From an uncultured Bacteroidales bacterium (lineage in GTDB: Bacteria > Bacteroidota > Bacteroidia > Bacteroidales > Paludibacteraceae): a stretch of DNA of 48,532 nucleotides. Made by a program: the position numbers and the translations under genes. The stretch spans positions 1 through 48,532 of the forward strand of contig ONBO01000017.1 in the NCBI GenBank assembly GCA_900316125.1, in the 5' to 3' direction. This document shows, piece by piece, positions 33,526 to 41,248 of this stretch (position 1 is the stretch's first letter; each line of letters opens with the position of its first letter). Below the pieces are notes generated by a model. It did not search any database. It was not told the origin of the DNA and was given only the letters and a program-made list of their open reading frames with translations.

Positions 33526-34413
33526 ATGAGATCGTTCTATAGAAACTTGCTTTTAGGACTTGCGGTGCTGCTTGCAGCTCCAGCGCTGGCACAGGAGAAT
33601 AGTGAGAACTCATTCTTTGACGGTAACGGCGGTATAACTGCCTCCAACCTGCCAACCAGTATTCCTCTAAGCGAGAGGAAGCCAATTATGTATAACAATC
33701 CAAGAGCTGACGATATAGTGTGGCAGCAGGTTGTTTACAGAATCGTTGACCTACGTGAAAAGATGAACTTCCCACTCTACTTCCCAGAAGTGGCAAGTGA
33801 CAACCGTCAGAGCCTCTTCACCACTATCTTCCGTCTTATGGAGGAGGGGAAAGTAAAGGGATATGAGTATGAGGCTGAAAGAGAAGTGTTCACAGAGGCC
33901 ACAGAGGTTAAGTTTGATGACATTGTGCAAAAGTACGGTGTAATGGTTTCATATGACATTGACTCCATTTCAGGCGATACCTTGGGTTCTTCTATAAACG
34001 AGGTCGACATACCTAACCGCGATGTTGTAAAATACTATCTCAAAGAGGTTTGGTATTTTGACAAGAACAACTCAGTGTTCCAGGTTAGAATAATGGCTAT
34101 CTGCCCTAAGATATATATGCTTAACAGTGACGGCCAGCTTGAGGGAAGCCCTATCTGCTGGATTCCGTTTGACTCACTGAGACCTTACCTTGCACAGCAG
34201 GAGGCTCTTCTGACTGACAAGAATAACGGTGCTCGTGAAACAATGGATGACCTCTTTATCAAGCGTAAGTTTGCAAGCTATATATTCAAAGTGTCAGACA
34301 CTCGTAACAGAAACCTTATTGAGTATAACATTGACGCCGACCAGGCTCAGAAAGAGCAGAATAGGATCAAGACAATGCTCATAAACTACGAGCAGGACCT
34401 CTGGGAGTACTAA
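33526..34413 (+). CDS. porN: T9SS ring protein PorN/GldN
   Basis: 295 residues with a signal peptide (MRSFYRNLLLGLAVLLAAPALAQ). The mature part contains the GldN-typical DDIVWQQVVYRIVDLREKMNFPLYFPE and DRQSLFTTIFRLMEEGKVKGYEY-like stretches, VVKYYLKEVWYFDKNNSVFQVRIMAICPK and LFIKRKFASYIFKVSDTRNRNLIEY. PorN pairs with PorK in the periplasmic ring and contacts PorM. Last gene of the porPKLMN unit, followed by a strong hairpin terminator at 34434-34467. Confidence 0.96.
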   Translation: MRSFYRNLLLGLAVLLAAPALAQENSENSFFDGNGGITASNLPTSIPLSERKPIMYNNPRADDIVWQQVVYRIVDLREKMNFPLYFPEVASDNRQSLFTTIFRLMEEGKVKGYEYEAEREVFTEATEVKFDDIVQKYGVMVSYDIDSISGDTLGSSINEVDIPNRDVVKYYLKEVWYFDKNNSVFQVRIMAICPKIYMLNSDGQLEGSPICWIPFDSLRPYLAQQEALLTDKNNGARETMDDLFIKRKFASYIFKVSDTRNRNLIEYNIDADQAQKEQNRIKTMLINYEQDLWEY

Positions 34414-34433
34414 TTGTTTAGTTTTATAAAACA

Positions 34434-34467
34434 AAATAAAGGCTGGCTGTAAAGTCAGCCTTTATTT
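34434..34467 (+). terminator. terminator of the porPKLMN operon
   Basis: AAATAAAGGCTGGCT (34434-34448) pairs with AGTCAGCCTTTATTT (34453-34467) around a GTAA loop: 15 pairs with one G-U. Both strands end in A/T-rich tracts. Confidence 0.85.
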
Positions 34468-34479
34468 GTAACCTGTAAA

Positions 34480-34511
34480 TTTGCATTTACCCTCTCTAAT
34501 TTGTACCTTTG
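34480..34511 (+). promoter_or_regulatory. promoter of the porG-uppS-bamA unit
   Basis: TTTG (34480-34483), 20-base spacer, TACCTTTG (34504-34511): exact consensus. Predicted leader about 45 bases to the ATG at 34562. It shows that porG starts a new transcription unit after the porN terminator. Confidence 0.8.
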
Positions 34512-34561
34512 TGCCCTATTATACATATAATAAAATTGGGGTTGTTCCGTTTAAAGGATAA

Positions 34562-35260
34562 ATGGCACGATTCAAAATAAAAAGATTGATATTGTTATGG
34601 TTAGCCTCTGTATTGGGCACCACGTGCGCACTGGCGGAGTTCAACCATGAACTTGGGCTCACAGGCGGCATATCCTCATATTTGGGTGACGCAAACTTTA
34701 ACATCCCTTTCCACCGTCCAAGAATGGCGGTTGGAGGCTTGTACCGCTATAACTTTGACACTCGATGGGCTATTAAGCTTAGCGCTATGTATGCAGAGGT
34801 GGAAGGAGACACAAGAGATTTTGGTTACCAGTACCCGGGAGTGGATTATGCTACATTCAAAAGAGGCTATGTGGACGCATCGCTGAGCGTTGAGTTCAAT
34901 TTCTTTGATTTAGGTTTGGGCAAGTATGCAAGAGGCAATTTTAAGGCCTCTCCATATATTTTGCTTGGAGTTGGTCTTACAGCCTACAGCAACATGTCAG
35001 AAGCAAAGAACATGTACCGCTTCAGCATACCTGTGGGAATTGGAGGCAAGTGGAAGATTAACAAACGCTGGACCTTGGGTTTGGAATGGACCATACACAA
35101 GCTCTTTACTGATGACTTTGACGTGACAAACTCAAGCAACAAGATACTAGACAACCCGTATAAGACTGACAAGACAGGATTCTTTGATACAGACTGGTAC
35201 ATGATATGCAATCTGTACATAACTATAAACCTATTTGACCCGCAGAAGTTCTGCCGGTGA
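34562..35260 (+). CDS. porG: T9SS-associated outer-membrane protein PorG (DUF6089)
   Basis: 232 residues: signal peptide MARFKIKRLILLWLASVLGTTCALA, then a small beta-barrel with FNHELGLTGGISSYLGDANFNI, RWAIKLSAMYAEVEGD, VDASLSVEFNFFDLGLG, SPYILLGVGLTAYS and a C-terminal WYMICNLYITINLFDPQKFCR. I recognise the DUF6089/PorG family; in Porphyromonas gingivalis PorG binds the PorK/PorN ring to the outer membrane and its gene also precedes uppS, omp85/bamA and two ompH genes. The same order here supports the call. Own promoter; 12 bases to uppS. Confidence 0.88.
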   Translation: MARFKIKRLILLWLASVLGTTCALAEFNHELGLTGGISSYLGDANFNIPFHRPRMAVGGLYRYNFDTRWAIKLSAMYAEVEGDTRDFGYQYPGVDYATFKRGYVDASLSVEFNFFDLGLGKYARGNFKASPYILLGVGLTAYSNMSEAKNMYRFSIPVGIGGKWKINKRWTLGLEWTIHKLFTDDFDVTNSSNKILDNPYKTDKTGFFDTDWYMICNLYITINLFDPQKFCR

Positions 35261-35272
35261 CATAATTTAGAG

Positions 35273-36025
35273 ATGAGTGATTTTTACAATCAGATAAACA
35301 AAAACGCCCTACCCGCCCATGTTGCCATTATCATGGACGGCAACGGCCGCTGGGCAAAAGCTAACGGTCAGCCACGCGCCTACGGACATATAAACGGAGT
35401 AAAATCAGTGCGCGCGGTTACAGAGGCCGCAGCAGAGCTTCAAATCAAGTACCTGACGCTTTACGCATTCTCCACAGAAAACTGGAACAGGCCGAAGGAG
35501 GAGGTTGACGCACTTATGGGGCTGCTTGTATCAACAATTGAGAAAGAGACAGAGACCCTGAACAAAAACAATATGCGTCTGACCACCATCGGTGATACAA
35601 AAAGACTTCCAGAACCTGTATACAAGAAACTGATGGGATGTATTGAGAGTACAAGCTCAAACACAGGCACCACACTTAATCTTGCACTAAGCTACTCCTC
35701 ACGCTGGGAGATAGCAGAGATGGTACGTCAGATTAGCGAGGATGTTAAGAACGGCAAGATAAGCAGCTCAGAAATAAATGATGAACTAATATCCTCATAT
35801 CTATCAACAAAAGATATTCCAGACCCGGATCTTTTGATCCGCACAAGCGGAGAGTATAGAATCAGCAACTTCCTTCTATGGCAGATTGCCTACTCAGAGC
35901 TCTACTTCTCCCCTGTAATGTGGCCAGACTTTACAAAAGAGAACTTCTATGAAATCATTGTGGATTATCAGAAGAGACAGCGCAGATTTGGGAAAACAGG
36001 AGAACAGATTGAAGAGAGTAAATGA
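35273..36025 (+). CDS. uppS: isoprenyl transferase (undecaprenyl diphosphate synthase)
   Basis: Makes the C55 lipid carrier for peptidoglycan and glycans by condensing IPP with FPP. 250 residues, normal length. [31 protein letters not shown] is the cis-prenyltransferase signature with catalytic Asp in [41 protein letters not shown] and [36 protein letters not shown] are the other four conserved regions. The stop overlaps the bamA start (ATGA). Confidence 0.97.
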   Translation: MSDFYNQINKNALPAHVAIIMDGNGRWAKANGQPRAYGHINGVKSVRAVTEAAAELQIKYLTLYAFSTENWNRPKEEVDALMGLLVSTIEKETETLNKNNMRLTTIGDTKRLPEPVYKKLMGCIESTSSNTGTTLNLALSYSSRWEIAEMVRQISEDVKNGKISSSEINDELISSYLSTKDIPDPDLLIRTSGEYRISNFLLWQIAYSELYFSPVMWPDFTKENFYEIIVDYQKRQRRFGKTGEQIEESK

Positions 36026-38682
36026 GAATCAATAAGCGTGTACTGATTATATTGCTATCCGCCATTGTTACAACTACAACAATGGCTGAAGATGCTTTAG
36101 ATGCTATTGTAGAGGCCTACAACCCTACAGCAGCACAATCAGACACTATTACAGAGAAAGCAGATCCTACGGAGAGCGTCATAACCGCCGAGCAACTGCC
36201 AGACTTCAGCTATGAAAACCCGCGCACATACGAGATTGAGGAGATAACCGTTTCCGGTAAAAACAACTATGATGACTTTGTACTTATAGGCTACTCAGGC
36301 CTCAAGAAGGGTGAAAGAATCATGATTCCAGGCGATGACCTCACAAACGTGATACGCCGCTTCTGGAAGCAGGGGCTTTTCGCCAACATCAAGGTGGAGG
36401 TTGTATCTATCCGTGGAAACAAAGTGTGGATAAACATCAACCTTGACCAACGCCCCAAAGTATCCAAGATAAACATCATGGGTGTGAAGAAGAAGGAGCG
36501 TGAGGAGCTGGAGAAAGGCATGGACATGACCAAGGGAACGCAGGTTACTCCGTACGCAATAGAGAAGACAAAGAAATACATAACACGCTACTTCAGAGAC
36601 AAGGGATTCTACAATGTGAAGGTGTCTGTCACACCACGTGAGGACGACGCATCGGGTATGAACAACATTGTGGACATACGCATTGACAAAGGCAACAAGA
36701 TAAAGGTTAACCGCATCTATTTTGAGGGGAACAACAACCTTTCAAACAAGAAGCTTGACCGCGCAATGAAGAAGACCAATGACCGTCATAACATTCTCAA
36801 CATTTTCAGGGCCAAGAAGTTTGTGCCAAGCGAGTACGAGAATGATAAGAAACTTCTCATTGAGAAATATAATGAGCACGGCTTCCGCGATGCAGTCATA
36901 GTGGATGACAGCGTCTTCTTTGATGAAAAGAAACCAGACAAATACGTTAACGTCTACATTAAGGTGGACGAAGGTCAGAAATACTACTTCAGGAACATTA
37001 ACTGGATGGGTAACACTGTCTACCCTACTGAGCAGCTCCGCCGCATGCTGAATGTCAAGAAAGGCGATGTATATAACATGAAGAAGTTCAACCAGCGCCT
37101 TTTTGAGGACGAGGACTGCGTAAGCAACCTCTACCTTGACAACGGTTACCTCTTCTTTAACATGCAGCCTGTGGAGACCAACATAGTGGCAGACTCCGTG
37201 GATATTGACATACGTATATCAGAGGGGCGTCAGGCCACCATAAACAAGGTTAATATCCAGGGTAGCACATTCCTTTATGAGCATGTGGTAAGGCGTGAGC
37301 TGAGAACCAAGCCTGGTGATTTGTTCAGCAAATCTGACATTATGCGTTCAATGCGTGAACTTGCAGCCACAGGACACTTCTCAACTGAGCCTGGCAAGAT
37401 GGATATCAAGACAGAGCCTGATCCAGAGAACGGAACCGTGGACCTCACATACATACTTGAGGCTAAGAAGAATGACCAGATTGAGCTCTCTGCAGGCTGG
37501 GGTCAGACAGGCGTGGTGGGAACTCTGAGTTTGAAGTTCACAAACTTCTCACTGAGAAACATATTCAACTTCAAATCATACCGCCCGCTGCCACAGGGTG
37601 ACGGCCAGACACTTATTCTGCGTGCACAGACCAACGGTATGTACTATCAGGCCTACAGTATCTCATTCACAGAGCCATGGCTTGGCGGCAAACGTCCAAA
37701 CTCATTTAACGTGTCTGTTTACTTCTCAAAGCAGTCTGGTGTGAGCAACGCCTTCAGCTCTTCATACAATAACGGATACTACTATAATGAGAACTCATGG
37801 AACACATGGTACTCATCATCATACGACCCGGACAAGTACATTATGATTATAGGCGCCACAGCCTCCATAGGTACCCGTCTCAAGTGGCCTGATGACTACT
37901 TTACACTGTCAGGTGTTATATCCTACCAGCGATACAACCTTAGCAAGTGGGATTATTTTGCGCTCAACACTGGGGTGAGCAACAACTTTAACATAGGAGC
38001 TGTACTGAACCGTAACTCATTTGACCAGCCTATATACACCACAAGAGGTTCTGATATATCATTATCAGTTTCTCTGACGCCTCCGTATTCAGCATTTGAC
38101 AAAAACACTGACTACTCCAAGGCATCCACTCAGGATATATATCGCTGGGTTGAATACTACAAAATCAAATTCAAATCCAAATTCTTTGTACCTCTCACAA
38201 GAGATAACAAACTGGTGCTTATGGGACGCGCTGAGTTTGGTTTCTTAGGATACTATAACTATAACAAACGCTCTCCTTTTGAAACATTCTACGTGGGTGG
38301 CGACGGTATGTCAGGCTACAGCACCACATACGCCACAGAGACCGTGGCTCTGCGTGGTTACGCAAACGGCTCACTTACACCATACATTAACGGATACCAG
38401 GCAGGTAACATATACACAAAGTTCACCATAGAGCTCCGCTACCCTCTTGTACTGAAGCAGCAAACCATGGTATGGGCGCTAGCGTTTGCCGAGGCTGGAA
38501 ACTGCTGGGCTGAGTACAAGGACTTCAACCCTCTTGATTTGAAGCGTTCTGTAGGTGTAGGTCTTAGAGTTTACATGCCTATGTTCGGTCTGCTTGGTGT
38601 AGACTGGGGCTACGGATTTGACAAGGTTAACGGTAAGGTTAGCGGAAGCCAGTTCCACTTTATAATTGGACAAGAGTTTTAG
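36022..38682 (+). CDS. bamA: outer membrane protein assembly factor BamA
   Basis: 886 residues. Signal peptide [24 protein letters not shown]; about residues 70-430 hold POTRA repeats (for example [116 protein letters not shown]), five in all; the rest is a 16-stranded Omp85 barrel ending in [12 protein letters not shown] with the terminal phenylalanine of BAM substrates. Essential for inserting outer-membrane barrels, including the Por proteins nearby. Overlaps uppS by 4 bases. Confidence 0.97.
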   Translation: MRINKRVLIILLSAIVTTTTMAEDALDAIVEAYNPTAAQSDTITEKADPTESVITAEQLPDFSYENPRTYEIEEITVSGKNNYDDFVLIGYSGLKKGERIMIPGDDLTNVIRRFWKQGLFANIKVEVVSIRGNKVWININLDQRPKVSKINIMGVKKKEREELEKGMDMTKGTQVTPYAIEKTKKYITRYFRDKGFYNVKVSVTPREDDASGMNNIVDIRIDKGNKIKVNRIYFEGNNNLSNKKLDRAMKKTNDRHNILNIFRAKKFVPSEYENDKKLLIEKYNEHGFRDAVIVDDSVFFDEKKPDKYVNVYIKVDEGQKYYFRNINWMGNTVYPTEQLRRMLNVKKGDVYNMKKFNQRLFEDEDCVSNLYLDNGYLFFNMQPVETNIVADSVDIDIRISEGRQATINKVNIQGSTFLYEHVVRRELRTKPGDLFSKSDIMRSMRELAATGHFSTEPGKMDIKTEPDPENGTVDLTYILEAKKNDQIELSAGWGQTGVVGTLSLKFTNFSLRNIFNFKSYRPLPQGDGQTLILRAQTNGMYYQAYSISFTEPWLGGKRPNSFNVSVYFSKQSGVSNAFSSSYNNGYYYNENSWNTWYSSSYDPDKYIMIIGATASIGTRLKWPDDYFTLSGVISYQRYNLSKWDYFALNTGVSNNFNIGAVLNRNSFDQPIYTTRGSDISLSVSLTPPYSAFDKNTDYSKASTQDIYRWVEYYKIKFKSKFFVPLTRDNKLVLMGRAEFGFLGYYNYNKRSPFETFYVGGDGMSGYSTTYATETVALRGYANGSLTPYINGYQAGNIYTKFTIELRYPLVLKQQTMVWALAFAEAGNCWAEYKDFNPLDLKRSVGVGLRVYMPMFGLLGVDWGYGFDKVNGKVSGSQFHFIIGQEF

Positions 38683-38711
38683 TGAAAAAGGATAGTTTTA
38701 AACTTTTTAAT

Positions 38712-38719
38712 TATCTTTG
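38712..38719 (+). promoter_or_regulatory. -7 element of skp gene 1
   Basis: TATCTTTG with a leader of about 25 bases to the ATG at 38751; no -33 TTTG. It may give extra transcription of the skp genes on top of read-through from bamA. Confidence 0.5.
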
Positions 38720-38750
38720 TGTCAAATATCTGACTAAATAATTTTGAATT

Positions 38751-39260
38751 ATGAAAAAGATTTTTTTAACATTGACAGTTGCACTATTATCAGTTGGACT
38801 GTATGCACAGAAGTATGCATTTGTAGATACAGAATATCTAATGAAGAACATTCCGGCGTATGAGAGCGCCACTCAGCAGATAGAGCAGAGTTCAAAGAAA
38901 TGGCAAAAGGAGATTGAGGCGCTCAATTCTGAGGCCCAGACTCTTTACAAGAACTACCAGGCGGAGATGGTGTTCCTGACAGATGAGCAGAAGAAAGAGA
39001 AGGAGAAAGAGATTGTGGCTAAAGAGAATGAGGCCAGCGAACTCAAGCGCAAATACTTTGGCAATGACGGTGAGCTTTTCAAGAAGAAAGAGAGCCTTAT
39101 GAAGCCTATCTATGACGAACTCTACAACGCTCTTAAAGGTATAGCGGAGGCCAAGGGTTACTCTGCAATCTGGGACAGAGCCACTGGCATGATAATGTTT
39201 GTAAATCCTAACATTGACATCAGTGATGATGTACTTAATAGAATGGGGTACGCGAAATAA
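38751..39260 (+). CDS. periplasmic chaperone Skp/OmpH, copy 1
   Basis: 169 residues: signal peptide MKKIFLTLTVALLSVGLYAQ followed by KYAFVDTEYLMKNIPAYESATQQIEQSSKKWQKEIEALNSEAQTLYKNYQAEMVFLTDEQKKEKEKEIVAKENEASELKRKYFGNDGELFKKKESLMKPIYDELYNALKGIAEAKGYSAIWDR, the Skp/OmpH pattern with a small beta core and a long helical hairpin. It holds unfolded outer-membrane proteins on the way to BamA. A second copy follows after a 185-base structured gap, the same duplication as in P. gingivalis. Confidence 0.94.
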   Translation: MKKIFLTLTVALLSVGLYAQKYAFVDTEYLMKNIPAYESATQQIEQSSKKWQKEIEALNSEAQTLYKNYQAEMVFLTDEQKKEKEKEIVAKENEASELKRKYFGNDGELFKKKESLMKPIYDELYNALKGIAEAKGYSAIWDRATGMIMFVNPNIDISDDVLNRMGYAK

Positions 39261-39309
39261 GTTGAGAATTGAGAGTTGAGAATTGAGAGTTAAGAATTGA
39301 GAATTAAGG
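39261..39309. repeat. tandem 7-bp repeat array 4
   Basis: Seven heptamers start right after the stop codon of skp copy 1 and alternate: GTTGAGA, ATTGAGA, GTTGAGA, ATTGAGA, GTTAAGA, ATTGAGA, ATTAAGG. The longest array of the family in the window. Confidence 0.9.
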
Positions 39310-39323
39310 AGCGCATGCGACAA

Positions 39324-39352
39324 GCACGCTTCTGCGTGCCGTGCGAAGCACG
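39324..39352. repeat. two G/C-rich stem-loops in the skp gap
   Basis: GCACGC (39324-39329) pairs with GCGTGC (39334-39339) over a TTCT loop, and immediately CGTGC (39340-39344) pairs with GCACG (39348-39352) over GAA. Much more G/C-rich than the surrounding spacer. Confidence 0.7.
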
Positions 39353-39354
39353 AA

Positions 39355-39372
39355 AAGGCATCGTAGATGCCA
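39355..39372. repeat. dispersed hairpin element, copy 1
   Basis: GGCATC (39357-39362), loop GTA, GATGCC (39366-39371). The same 15-mer with one change occurs at 46850-46864, and flanking bases (AA before, CCAT and AAGG-GAA after) are also shared. Confidence 0.7.
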
Positions 39373-39376
39373 TAAA

Positions 39377-39448
39377 CAAGGAGAATATTTTTCATATTTT
39401 CCTTGAACAAAAACTGAATATTAAACATTAATAACAAGGGAAAATATG
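39377..39448 (+). promoter_or_regulatory. possible switching leader of skp copy 2
   Basis: CAAGGAGAATAT (39377-39388) pairs with ATATTTTCCTTG (39394-39405; 12 pairs, one G-U). The same segment extended by one base, CATATTTTCCTTG (39393-39405), can instead pair with CAAGGGAAAATATG (39435-39448; 13 pairs with one bulged G), which contains the start codon at 39446-39448. The two pairings exclude each other. Regulation is inference. Confidence 0.45.
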
Positions 39449-39952
39449 AAAAAGATTGTTTTAGCTGTAATGCTTATGATGCCACTGGCAATGATGGCAC
39501 AGGATTTGAAGATTGCTTACATTAACTCTCAGGAGCTTATCGCCTCTATGCCTGAGTATGAGCAGGCTCTTAAGAAGCTTGAGGACATGAACCTCACATA
39601 CAACCAGGAGGGCAAGAAGCTGCAGGAGGAGTTCCAGAAGAAGTACACAGATTATGCTGCTTCTCAGGACACACTTGACAATGCTATTAAGAAATACAAA
39701 GAGGCAGAGCTTCAGCGTCTTCAGCAGAGCATTGAGGAGTTCACTCAGAATGCTGAGACCAATCTGAAGAAGACACAGCAGGAGCTTTACGCCCCTATTA
39801 TTGAGAAAGCTAACAAGGCTATCAAGCAGGTGGGTGACGAGAACGGCTTTACCTACATTATTGACACCGTCAGCGGTCAGGTAGTACCTTACATTGGCGC
39901 TAGCGCTATTAACGCACTTCCGCTTGTTAAGGCTAAGCTGAACCTTAAGTAA
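39446..39952 (+). CDS. periplasmic chaperone Skp/OmpH, copy 2
   Basis: 168 residues: signal peptide MKKIVLAVMLMMPLAMMAQ, then DLKIAYINSQELIASMPEYEQALKKLEDMNLTYNQEGKKLQEEFQKKYTDYAASQDTLDNAIKKYKEAELQRLQQSIEEFTQNAETNLKKTQQELYAPIIEKANKAIKQVGDENGFTYIIDTVSGQVVPYIGASAINALPLVKAKLNLK. This is nearer to classical OmpH than copy 1, with the GFTYIID strand. GTT/CTT/GCT codon bias suggests high expression. It shares the outer-membrane chaperone role with copy 1; murI starts 22 bases later. Confidence 0.95.
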   Translation: MKKIVLAVMLMMPLAMMAQDLKIAYINSQELIASMPEYEQALKKLEDMNLTYNQEGKKLQEEFQKKYTDYAASQDTLDNAIKKYKEAELQRLQQSIEEFTQNAETNLKKTQQELYAPIIEKANKAIKQVGDENGFTYIIDTVSGQVVPYIGASAINALPLVKAKLNLK

Positions 39953-39974
39953 TTATTTAAAATAGCAAACACTT

Positions 39975-40802
39975 ATGCCCTCCATGTCTTCTATCGGAAT
40001 ATTTGATTCAGGATACGGAGGGCTTACTATACTCAGTGAGATACGCTCACTGATGCCTGAGTACAACTACATCTACTTAGGTGACAATGCCCGAACTCCA
40101 TACGGCACACGTTCATTTGACGTGGTGTACAGATTCACACTTGAGAGTGTGCGCCAGCTCTTCTCAATGGGCTGCAATCTGGTGATACTGGCCTGTAACA
40201 CAGCATCGGCCAAGGCACTGAGAACCATTCAACAGAATGACCTTCCAAATATAGACCCTAAGAAGCGTGTGCTCGGCGTCATCCGACCTACGGCAGAAGT
40301 TATAGGCAGTATAACAAAAAGTCGCCACGTGGGATTATTTGGCACAGAAGGCACCATCAGTTCATTATCTTATAACATTGAGATTGACAAACTGTACCCC
40401 GATATAAAAGTTACCGGACAGGCCTGCCCTATGTGGGTGCCGCTTATTGAGAACGGAGAGGCCCAAAGTGAAGGTGCGGACTTCTTTGTGAAGAAGTATT
40501 GTGACGCTCTTATGGCAAAAGACAGCGCCATTGACACGGTGATTCTGGCCTGCACGCACTACCCTCTCCTCTATGATAAGATACGTCGTTACCTACCTGA
40601 AAACGTAAATATAGTCAGCCAGGGGCCTATAGTGGCAGCCTCACTGAAAGACTACCTTTCAAGACACACTGAAATTGAAAGCACTATCATGAAGAATGGG
40701 GAGTGCAAGTTCTACACCACGGAGCAGCAGGAGAAGTTTGCCAAGAACGCATCGGTGTTCCTTTCAGACCAAATCACAGCTGAAACAATAAGTTACAAAT
40801 AA
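39975..40802 (+). CDS. murI: glutamate racemase
   Basis: Makes D-glutamate for peptidoglycan. 275 residues. IGIFDSGYGGLTIL (catalytic Asp11), LGDNARTPYG, LACNTASA with catalytic Cys74, and LACTHYPLL with catalytic Cys193 are all intact. Cytoplasmic. Last gene of the porG-uppS-bamA-skp-skp-murI series; it converges on folK with only 5 bases between the stop codons and no U-tract terminator. An inverted repeat CCGCTA/TAGCGG (40805-40828) lies over the folk stop region and may help separate the two transcripts. Confidence 0.96.
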   Translation: MPSMSSIGIFDSGYGGLTILSEIRSLMPEYNYIYLGDNARTPYGTRSFDVVYRFTLESVRQLFSMGCNLVILACNTASAKALRTIQQNDLPNIDPKKRVLGVIRPTAEVIGSITKSRHVGLFGTEGTISSLSYNIEIDKLYPDIKVTGQACPMWVPLIENGEAQSEGADFFVKKYCDALMAKDSAIDTVILACTHYPLLYDKIRRYLPENVNIVSQGPIVAASLKDYLSRHTEIESTIMKNGECKFYTTEQQEKFAKNASVFLSDQITAETISYK

Positions 40803-40807
40803 TGCCG

Positions 40808-41248
40808 CTACAGAATCTCCCTTAGCGGTATCATCACAAAGTCCCTCTTCCGCATTTGCGGGTGAGGGATTTTTAGTTCAGGAGTGTCAATATGGGCGTT
40901 ACCGTATGTGAGTATGTCAATATCTATGGGACGGTCAGAATAGACCCCTGCGTGGCTTTTAACGGTACGTCCTAGCTCAAACTCTATCTGCTGAGTGGCA
41001 TGCAACAACTCAAACGGACTCATATCCGTCTTAATACAGATAGCGCAGTTTATAAAGTTATTGTCTGATTTGAAACCTACAGGCTTGGTTTCAATAAATG
41101 AAGAAACAGCAGTTACAGGGCCTATGCGCCTCCCTATGAGTTCAATGGCGGAGCGCAGAAGAGAGTACCTGTCACCCAGATTGCTGCCGAGTGACAGATA
41201 CACTTTAACTCCGTTACTGTTTGGCTGCACGCTTGCGTTCAAGGTCAT
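40808..41248 (-). CDS. folK: HPPK, folate biosynthesis pyrophosphokinase
   Basis: 2-amino-4-hydroxy-6-hydroxymethyldihydropteridine pyrophosphokinase. 146 residues from the ATG at 41248. VYLSLGSNLGDRYSLLRSAIELI is the N-terminal signature, FINCAICIKTDMSPFELLHATQQIEFELGR the middle, and SDRPIDIDILTYGNAHIDTPELKIPHPQMRKRDFVMIPLREI holds the catalytic DIDIL and the HPxxxxRxFV motif. The start is uncertain: an upstream TTG at 41251 and the ATG at 41248 both overlap typA by about 35 bases, while a GTG at 41203 would give MYLSLGSN without overlap. Co-transcribed with typA. Confidence 0.92.
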   Translation of the reverse strand: MTLNASVQPNSNGVKVYLSLGSNLGDRYSLLRSAIELIGRRIGPVTAVSSFIETKPVGFKSDNNFINCAICIKTDMSPFELLHATQQIEFELGRTVKSHAGVYSDRPIDIDILTYGNAHIDTPELKIPHPQMRKRDFVMIPLREIL

